This document shows positions 58,279 through 64,000 of a stretch of 64,000 bases of DNA, piece by piece. Location: positions 3,596,001-3,660,000 of the forward strand of contig NZ_CP107899.1 of the NCBI RefSeq assembly GCF_036013915.1, in the 5' to 3' direction. Position 1 is the first letter of the stretch. Every line of letters starts with the position of its first letter. Origin of the DNA: Streptomyces sp. NBC_00464. Lineage in GTDB: Bacteria; Actinomycetota; Actinomycetes; Streptomycetales; Streptomycetaceae. The position numbers were made by a program, and so were the translations under genes. The notes beneath the pieces are model-generated. The model was not told the origin of the DNA, ran no database searches, and saw only the letters and a program-made list of their open reading frames with translations.

Positions 58279-60102
58279 TCAGAGCGGCGCCTGCCACACC
58301 ACCGTCGTACCGGCGCCGTCCTCCCCGATGCCGGGCCCGAACCAACTGGCCCCACCGAGTGATTCCGCCCGCCGGGCCAGGTTCCGCAGCCCGCTGCGCC
58401 GGCCGCCCGCCGGGATGCCCACCCCGTCGTCGGCGACCGAGAGCCGCACCGCGTCCCGTCCGTCGGGCAGCGTGGCGGTCGCGTCGACGACCACATCGAT
58501 CCGTGCCGCACCGGCGTGACGGAAGGAGTTGGACAACGCCTCCCGCAGCGCCGCGATCAGGTTCTTCCCGGTCAGCTCACCGACCAGGGAGTCGACCGGA
58601 CCGAGAAAGCGGTGGGACGGTTTGAAGCCCAGCGGGACCGCCGCCATGTTGATCTCGCGCAGAACCCGGGTGCGCAGCCCGGAGGGTGCTTCGGCCGGCT
58701 CCTGCTGCAGCGCGAAGATCGCGGTACGGATCTCCTGAATCGTCACGTCCAGTTCGTCGACCGCCCTGCCCACCCCGGTCTGCACCTCCGGCACGTCCGA
58801 CCGGCGCTGCGCGCTCTCCAGCATCATCCCGGTGGCAAACAGCCGCTGGATGACCAGATCGTGCAGGTCGCGGGCGATACGGTCGCGGTCCTCGTAGACC
58901 GCGAGCCGCTCCCGATCGCGCTGCGCCTCGGCCATCATGAGCGCCAGTGCGGCCTGCGAGGCGAACTGGGTGGCGAGGGTCCGCTCGGTCTCCGTGAACG
59001 GCCGGCCGCCTCTGGCGCGCGGTGTGGCGAGCGCTCCGAGCACCCTGCCCCCGCTGTGCAGCGGGAGCATCATGCTCGGGCCGAACCGGTCCGCCAGCCT
59101 CGTGATCATGCGGGAGTCGGTGGCCGAGTCGTCGATGAAGACCGCCTCACCGCTCAACAGTCTGGCCACCACGGGACTGTGTGCCGGAATGATCACTCCG
59201 AGCGAGGCGGACGGATCGTCCGCGGAGACGGCGACGATCTCCAGTCCCCCGTCCTCGGCGGGCAGCAGCACGATGCCGGCCGCGGATCCGGCGAGATGGC
59301 GGGCCTGTTCGGCAACAACGGAGAGCGCGTCGTCGGCGTCCCCGCCGGACAGCAGGGCAGTGGTCACTGCCACCGAACCGTCGATCCACCGCTCGCGCTG
59401 CCTGGCCGCCTCGTACAAGCGCGCGTTGCCGATGGCGATGCCGGCCTCGGTGGCCAGCACGCGGACCATGTGCAGGTCGTAGTCGTTGAACTCGCCGCCG
59501 TCGGTCTTTTCGGCCAGATACAGATTGCCGAAGATCTCGCCCTGGACCCGGATCGGAACGCCGAGGAACGTGCGCATCGGTGGATGGCCCGGAGGGAGGC
59601 CCGCGAATCTCGGGTCGGACGTCAGGTCGGCAAGCCGCAGGGGGCGCGGGTCGTGGATGAGGGCGCCGAGCAGCCCGCGGTGCCCGTCCGGCCGACGCCC
59701 GATCCGGCGCGCCACAGCCTCGGAGATTCCGTATGTGACGAAGTCGGAAAGCCCCTTGCCCTCCTCGTCCACGACACCGATGGCCGCATAGCGGGAGTGC
59801 GCCAACTCGGCAGCCGTCTCACAGATCCGGTCGAGCGTGGAGTGGAGTTCGAGCCCCGTGCCCACCGACCGCATGGCTTCCAGCAGGCGCGGTACGCGGG
59901 CGGTGAGTTCCGTGGACAGGCCCTGCAGGCTGCGGGTCGCCTCCGTCGCGGCGTCGAGCGAGTCCGTCGGGCCCATCGGGCCTGCCGGGTCAAGCGGGCC
60001 TGCCGGATCGAGCGGATCCCTTGAGCCCGACGGTTTCACCGGTTGATCCGAGTGATTCGGGTCCTTCGAATGCTGCGGGTGGTTCGGGTCCTGCTCTGAC
60101 AT
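58279..60102 (-). CDS. DevS/DosT-like two-GAF sensor histidine kinase
   Basis: 607 residues from the ATG at 60102 (an ATG 10 codons upstream is possible). A Pro/Asp/His-rich N-terminus (1-50) is followed by GAF1 (about 85-232), GAF2 (about 245-392), a HisKA_3 box RDLHDLVIQRLFATGM with His414, and a GHKL ATPase domain. GAF1 ends GHPPMRTFLGVPIRVQG; the His173 here matches, by my alignment from memory, the haem-ligand position of mycobacterial DevS. No membrane segment. It follows cydCD after 63 bases on the same strand, which suggests oxygen or redox sensing for the bd oxidase. No response regulator is adjacent. Confidence 0.9.
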   Translation of the reverse strand: MSEQDPNHPQHSKDPNHSDQPVKPSGSRDPLDPAGPLDPAGPMGPTDSLDAATEATRSLQGLSTELTARVPRLLEAMRSVGTGLELHSTLDRICETAAELAHSRYAAIGVVDEEGKGLSDFVTYGISEAVARRIGRRPDGHRGLLGALIHDPRPLRLADLTSDPRFAGLPPGHPPMRTFLGVPIRVQGEIFGNLYLAEKTDGGEFNDYDLHMVRVLATEAGIAIGNARLYEAARQRERWIDGSVAVTTALLSGGDADDALSVVAEQARHLAGSAAGIVLLPAEDGGLEIVAVSADDPSASLGVIIPAHSPVVARLLSGEAVFIDDSATDSRMITRLADRFGPSMMLPLHSGGRVLGALATPRARGGRPFTETERTLATQFASQAALALMMAEAQRDRERLAVYEDRDRIARDLHDLVIQRLFATGMMLESAQRRSDVPEVQTGVGRAVDELDVTIQEIRTAIFALQQEPAEAPSGLRTRVLREINMAAVPLGFKPSHRFLGPVDSLVGELTGKNLIAALREALSNSFRHAGAARIDVVVDATATLPDGRDAVRLSVADDGVGIPAGGRRSGLRNLARRAESLGGASWFGPGIGEDGAGTTVVWQAPL

Positions 60103-60165
60103 ACCCAGAGCGTAGTTAGTCCCTTTTGCCATGGAAAGTCGAGAGCTGGAGGCGGGCCGGATGTC

Positions 60166-63100
60166 TCACGCATGTGCGCCCGCCGACTCGACGGAAGCGA
60201 GTGTGGTCTCCCGTTCACGCTCAAGCATCAGGCGCAGCGGCCCGTCCACCGCTGCGAGGGCGTCGTACGGGCCGCGCTGCACGACGGCACCCGCCTCCAG
60301 AACGACAACCTCGTCGACGGCTTCCAGGCCTTCGAGACGGTGTGTGATCAGTACCGTCGTACGCCCCTGGGTGGCCGCCAGCAGGTCCACGGTCAAGGCA
60401 TCGGCCGTCGGCAGGTCGAGATGCTCGGCCGGCTCGTCCAGGACCAGCACGGGGAAGTCCGCGAGCAGTGCCCGTGCCAGGGCGAGCCGCTGGCGCTGAC
60501 CGCCGGAAAGGCGGGCGCCGTGCTCACCGACGAGGGTGTCCAGGCCGTCCGGCAGTGCCTCCGCCCAGTCGAGCAGCCGGGCCCGTCCGAGGGCGTCGCG
60601 CAGTTCCGCGTCTGTCGCGCCGGTACGGGCCAGCCGCAGATTCTCCCGGATGGAACTGTCGAAGATGTGGGCGTCCTGGGCGCAGAGGCCGACGAACCGC
60701 CGCACCGTATCCCCGTCCAGCGCGGAGGCTTCCACCCCACCGATCCGGTACGTCCCCGTCCGTGTGTCCAGGAACCTGAGCAGGACCTGGGCCAGCGTGG
60801 TCTTCCCCGAACCGGACGTTCCCACGACCGCGATCCGCCGGCCTGCCTCCAGTGTGAGGTCGATGGAGTCCAACGCATCGCGTCCGGCCCCTGCGTAGCG
60901 GGCGGACAGCCCCCTCAGTTCCAGGGGGAAGGGCGACGCGGGAGCCTCGGCCGGGGCGGCGGGTTCCTGCACCGGAACCGGGGCGTCCAGCACCTCGAAC
61001 ACCCGCTCCGCGCTCCGCTTGACGCGCTGCCGGTACTGCACGGCGACCGGCAGGCCGGTCACGGCTTCGAAGGCGGCCAGCGGGGTGAGGACGACCACGG
61101 CGAGTGCCACACCGGCCAGTCGGCCATCGGCCACTGCGGGAAGGGCGACGAGAGCGGCCGCGACCACGGTGAGGCCTGCGATCAGAGCGCTGAGACCGCC
61201 GCCGAGCGCGGTGGCGGCCGCTGCCCGGGCGGCGATCCGGGTCAGCGCGCCATCGGCCTCCCGGGTCCGGTCCACGCGCCCCGGGAGCGCACCCGCGACG
61301 GTCAGCTCGGCCGTTCCGCCGAGCAGGTCGGTGACCCGGGTGGCCAGATCGGCCCGTGCGGGCGCCAGGCGGCGCTCCGCGTGCCGGGCGCAGGCTCCGC
61401 TGACGAGCGGGACCCCGATCCCCGCCAGCAACAGTCCGGCGGCCAGTACGAGGCCCGCCTCCGGCAGCAGCCAGCCGGTGAAGCCGGCGGCTCCCGCCCC
61501 TACGACGACCGCGGTCCCCGCGGGCAGCAGCCACCGCAGCCAGTAGTCCTGAAGGGCGTCCACATCGGCGACGAGCCGTGAGAGCAGGTCTCCCCGCCGG
61601 GTCCGGCGCAGGCCCGCGGGCGCGATGCGCTCCAGGCTTCGGTAGACCGCGACACGGAGCTCGGCGAGCATGCGGAGCACGGCATCGTGCGAGACGAGGC
61701 GCTCGGCGTAGCGGAAGACCGCCCGCCCGATCCCGAAGGCGCGGGTCGCCGTCACCGCCACCATCAGATAGAGAACCGGAGGCTGTTCGGAGGCGCGGGA
61801 GATCAGCCAGCCGGAAACGGCCATGAGGCCGACGGCCGAGCCCGTCGCCAGGCTCCCCAGCAACAGCGCCAGCAGCAGCCTGCCGCGCTGCGCGCCGGCG
61901 GCCTCCCTCACCCGGGCGAGCACATGTCCGGTCCAGGCTGCGGTGTCCCGCAGCACCTTGGGTTCCCGTGCCGTCTCGGGCGCCACGGCGGCTGCCTGCG
62001 CCCCCACCGGCTCGGCCACCACAACGGACGCGCCACCGGACACCGCCCGGGGCACCACAACGGACGCGCCACCGGACACCGCACCAGGCACCGCAGCGAA
62101 TGCCTCGGCCGCCAACGCCACGGGCACCGCGGCAGACGTCTCGTCCAACGCCCGCTCGGCCCCTCCGGCAGGAGCCAGCGTCACCACCCGGTCGGCCACC
62201 GCCAGAAGCGCCGGCCGGTGGACGACCAGCAGGACGGTCCGGCCCATCGCCAGCCGTCGTACCGCCTCGACGATGCCCGCCTCCGTCTCCCCGTCCAGGC
62301 TCGCGGTCGGCTCGTCGAGCAGCAGCACCGGCCGGTCCGCAAGGAACGCCCGGGCGAGCGCGAGCCGCTGGCGCTGTCCGGCGGAAAGCCCCGCGCCGTC
62401 CTCGCCGAGAAGCGTGTCGGCGCCATCCGGCAACGCGGCCACGAACTCGTACGCCCCGGCATCGCGCAGCGCAGCCGTCACCGCGCTGTCGTCCGCCCCG
62501 GGGCGGGCCAGCCGGACGTTCTCCGCGATCGAACCCGCGAAGAGGTGTGGCCGCTGCGGCACCCAGGCGATCCGCTCGCGCCAGCGCTCGGGGGAGAGGG
62601 AAGCCAGATCGGTCCCGCCGACCCGCACCCGGCCCTCGTCGGGTTCCACGAACCCCAGCACCACGTTCAGCAGGGTGGACTTGCCGACGCCGCTCGGACC
62701 GACCAGCGCGACGGTCTCCCCCTCGTCCACCACCAGCGAGGCCCCGGCGAGCGAGGGTTCGGTGCGCCCGGCGTGCCGAACGGTCACTCCTTCCAGCTCC
62801 AGCCGCAGCGAACCGGGAACGTCCTGCGTACCGCCCGTGCGCGGCTGGGTCTCCAGGACGGCGAAGATCTCCTCCGCGGCCGACAGTCCCTCGGCGGCGG
62901 CGTGGTACTGAGCGCCTACCTGCCGGATCGGCAGGTAGGCCTCGGGCGCGAGGATCAGCACCACCAGTCCGGTGTAGAGGTCGAGCTCACCGTGCACAAG
63001 GCGCATGCCGATCGTGACGGCGACGAGCGCCACCGACAGCGTCGCCAGGAGCTCCAGGGCGAAGGAGGAGAGAAAGGCGATCCGCAGAGTGCGCAGGGTC

Positions 63101-63798
63101 GCCTGCCGGTACTGCGAGGTGATGGTGCGGATGGACTCGGCCTGGGCCTTGGCCCGGCCGAAGACCTTCAGCGTCGGCAGTCCCGCGACCACGTCGAGGA
63201 AGTGTCCCGAGAGCCGGGAGAGCAGGCGCCACTGCCGGTCCATCCGCGACTGGGTGGCCCAGCCGATCAGAATCATGAACAGCGGGATGAGCGGCAGCGT
63301 GACGACGATGATCGCGGCCGATACCCAGTCCTCGGTGACGACTCTGGCCAGCACGGCCACCGGAACCACGACCGCGAGTCCGAGCTGTGGAAGGTAGCGC
63401 GCGAAGTAGTCGTCGAGCGCGTCGATCCCCCGCGTGGCGAGAGCCACCAGCGAACCGGTGCGCTGCCCGCTCAGCCAGTCCGGGCCCAGCTCTGCCGCCC
63501 GGGCGAGAAGACGCCCGCGCAGTTCGGACTTGACGGCCGCACCGGCCCGGTAGGCGGCCAGTTCGGTGAGCCAGGAGACCAGGGCCCGGCCGAGTGCGAC
63601 GGCAACGAGCAGGAGGAGAGGCGTGCGGAGGCCCTCACCGGTGAGTCCGTCCTCGAAGCCGCCCACGACCACCTCGGCGACAAGCATCGCCTGGGCGATG
63701 ACCAGCGCCGCTCCGGCCAGTCCGAGTGCCACCACTGCCACCAGGAACTGGCGGGTGGCACGGGCGTGGCGGAGCAGACGCGGATCGATCGGTTTCAC
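60166..63798 (-). CDS. cydCD: Fused CydD-CydC ABC transporter for cytochrome bd assembly
   Basis: About 1210 residues from the GTG at 63798; the frame is open further upstream but the protein proper starts VKPIDPRLLRHARATRQ. Two complete half-transporters are present: membrane domain, then ATPase with GPSGVGKST (about 366) and LSAGQRQRLALARA; second membrane domain, then GTSGSGKTT (about 994) and LSGGQRQRLALARALL. In two-chain systems this exporter moves thiols such as cysteine or glutathione and is needed for haem d oxidase assembly. It follows cydB by 47 bases. A parS site covers the start codon, and a duplicated 30-base segment lies in the linker. Confidence 0.95.
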   Translation of the reverse strand: MKPIDPRLLRHARATRQFLVAVVALGLAGAALVIAQAMLVAEVVVGGFEDGLTGEGLRTPLLLLVAVALGRALVSWLTELAAYRAGAAVKSELRGRLLARAAELGPDWLSGQRTGSLVALATRGIDALDDYFARYLPQLGLAVVVPVAVLARVVTEDWVSAAIIVVTLPLIPLFMILIGWATQSRMDRQWRLLSRLSGHFLDVVAGLPTLKVFGRAKAQAESIRTITSQYRQATLRTLRIAFLSSFALELLATLSVALVAVTIGMRLVHGELDLYTGLVVLILAPEAYLPIRQVGAQYHAAAEGLSAAEEIFAVLETQPRTGGTQDVPGSLRLELEGVTVRHAGRTEPSLAGASLVVDEGETVALVGPSGVGKSTLLNVVLGFVEPDEGRVRVGGTDLASLSPERWRERIAWVPQRPHLFAGSIAENVRLARPGADDSAVTAALRDAGAYEFVAALPDGADTLLGEDGAGLSAGQRQRLALARAFLADRPVLLLDEPTASLDGETEAGIVEAVRRLAMGRTVLLVVHRPALLAVADRVVTLAPAGGAERALDETSAAVPVALAAEAFAAVPGAVSGGASVVVPRAVSGGASVVVAEPVGAQAAAVAPETAREPKVLRDTAAWTGHVLARVREAAGAQRGRLLLALLLGSLATGSAVGLMAVSGWLISRASEQPPVLYLMVAVTATRAFGIGRAVFRYAERLVSHDAVLRMLAELRVAVYRSLERIAPAGLRRTRRGDLLSRLVADVDALQDYWLRWLLPAGTAVVVGAGAAGFTGWLLPEAGLVLAAGLLLAGIGVPLVSGACARHAERRLAPARADLATRVTDLLGGTAELTVAGALPGRVDRTREADGALTRIAARAAAATALGGGLSALIAGLTVVAAALVALPAVADGRLAGVALAVVVLTPLAAFEAVTGLPVAVQYRQRVKRSAERVFEVLDAPVPVQEPAAPAEAPASPFPLELRGLSARYAGAGRDALDSIDLTLEAGRRIAVVGTSGSGKTTLAQVLLRFLDTRTGTYRIGGVEASALDGDTVRRFVGLCAQDAHIFDSSIRENLRLARTGATDAELRDALGRARLLDWAEALPDGLDTLVGEHGARLSGGQRQRLALARALLADFPVLVLDEPAEHLDLPTADALTVDLLAATQGRTTVLITHRLEGLEAVDEVVVLEAGAVVQRGPYDALAAVDGPLRLMLERERETTLASVESAGAHA
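62017..62082. repeat. Perfect 30-base direct repeat inside cydCD
   Basis: 62017-62046 and 62053-62082 are identical (each begins CACCACAACGGACGCGCCAC), offset by 36 bases, so the frame is kept. They encode a doubled AVSGGASVVV-type segment in the linker between the two half-transporters. Confidence 0.85.
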
Positions 63799-63805
63799 GT
63801 GAAAC
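63792..63805. promoter_or_regulatory. Perfect parS (ParB-binding) site at the cydCD start
   Basis: GTTTCACGTGAAAC, identical to the Streptomyces parS consensus and a perfect 14-base palindrome. It spans the GTG start codon of cydCD (63796-63798). ParB loads at such sites, which cluster around oriC in this genus, to organise and segregate chromosomes. Confidence 0.88.
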
Positions 63806-63844
63806 ACCCCATGGCGCTCGGCTCGGTCAAGGCACTCACTGCAT

Positions 63845-64000
63845 TCAGTGCGCGTCGGCGATGTGCTGCGTACCGATGCGCTTGCGGAACACCCAGTACG
63901 TCCAGCCCTGGTAGAGCAGGACGACAGGAGTGGCGATCCCCGCACACCAGGTCATGATCTTCAGCGTGTACGGGCTGGACGAGGCATTGGTGACCGTGAG
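63845..64000 (-). CDS. cydB: Cytochrome bd ubiquinol oxidase subunit II, C-terminal end
   Basis: Only the last 51 residues and the stop are inside the window. They contain the loop TLKIMTWCAGIATPVVLLYQGWTY (split) forming the final membrane helix, and the end VFRKRIGTQHIADAH, typical of CydB. The gene enters from the right edge and is followed by cydCD, the expected order. Confidence 0.92.
   Translation of the reverse strand, partial: LTVTNASSSPYTLKIMTWCAGIATPVVLLYQGWTYWVFRKRIGTQHIADAH

Overview
The window is about 64 kb of very GC-rich, densely coding DNA from a Streptomyces-type chromosome. The evidence is GTG starts and 4-base stop/start overlaps, type II tRNA-Ser genes without an encoded CCA, a subtilisin-inhibitor-like gene, an ECF41 sigma factor, and the gene set cydB-cydCD ... 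serS-pheA ... dtpA-copCD-ecuC-sco. From memory of S. coelicolor and S. lividans this is a core segment near the replication origin. A perfect ParB site (parS), a one-mismatch parS variant and two clusters of DnaA boxes fit that position. No prophage, integrated plasmid, insertion sequence, CRISPR array or large biosynthetic cluster was seen.

Layout. 1-3.7 kb: a response regulator-kinase-glycosyltransferase operon and an amidohydrolase. 3.7-11.5 kb: a DUF2797 protein, an FAD-linked oxidase, a TPR protein, an ECF41 sigma factor followed by its likely partner oxidoreductase, small orphan genes, two tRNAs and an SSI-family protease inhibitor. 11.7-16.1 kb: a giant PAS protein with a degenerate kinase core, a long disordered Arg-motif linker and degenerate receivers. 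16.2-23.9 kb: an acyl-CoA ligase, a SigE-family sigma factor and a five-gene acyl-CoA operon matching the mycobacterial igr steroid side-chain set (two acyl-CoA dehydrogenases, MaoC-DUF35, MaoC, thiolase-like aldolase). 24.2-36.2 kb: a small secreted Gly/Ser/Asn/Gln protein, a primase-polymerase-like protein and a second, apparently inactive relative, tRNA-Ser, an HtrA protease, a glycerophosphodiesterase, two GHKL ATPases of the anti-sigma type, a degenerate PP2C protein and aminopeptidase P.

36.4-42.6 kb: an extracytoplasmic copper unit (membrane protein, YcnI, Sco, PCuAC/ECuC, CopC-CopD, Tat-exported DyP peroxidase), whose products should bind, reduce or hand over copper outside the membrane. 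42.6-47.5 kb: pheA, a DnaA-box-rich gap, serS, a HAD phosphatase, tRNA-Ser and a putative DNA-binding protein. 47.8-51.4 kb: four genes forming two ABC-2 exporter modules. 51.7-56 kb: an M24 protein, an alpha/beta-hydrolase-SDR fusion and a MerR regulator in one coupled operon, then a DnaA-box cluster and kptA. 56.1-64 kb: an LLM oxidoreductase, a second HAD phosphatase, and the cytochrome bd genes cydB-cydCD read leftwards into a DevS-like GAF kinase.

The most interesting points are the replication/segregation sites (parS overlapping the cydCD start; DnaA-box clusters before serS and kptA), the active/inactive pair of primase-polymerase paralogues with an SOS-like palindrome before the active one, the pseudokinase scaffold, the igr-like operon in a streptomycete, and the putative haem-GAF kinase next to cytochrome bd. 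No database search was possible; all functions rest on motifs, length and context.
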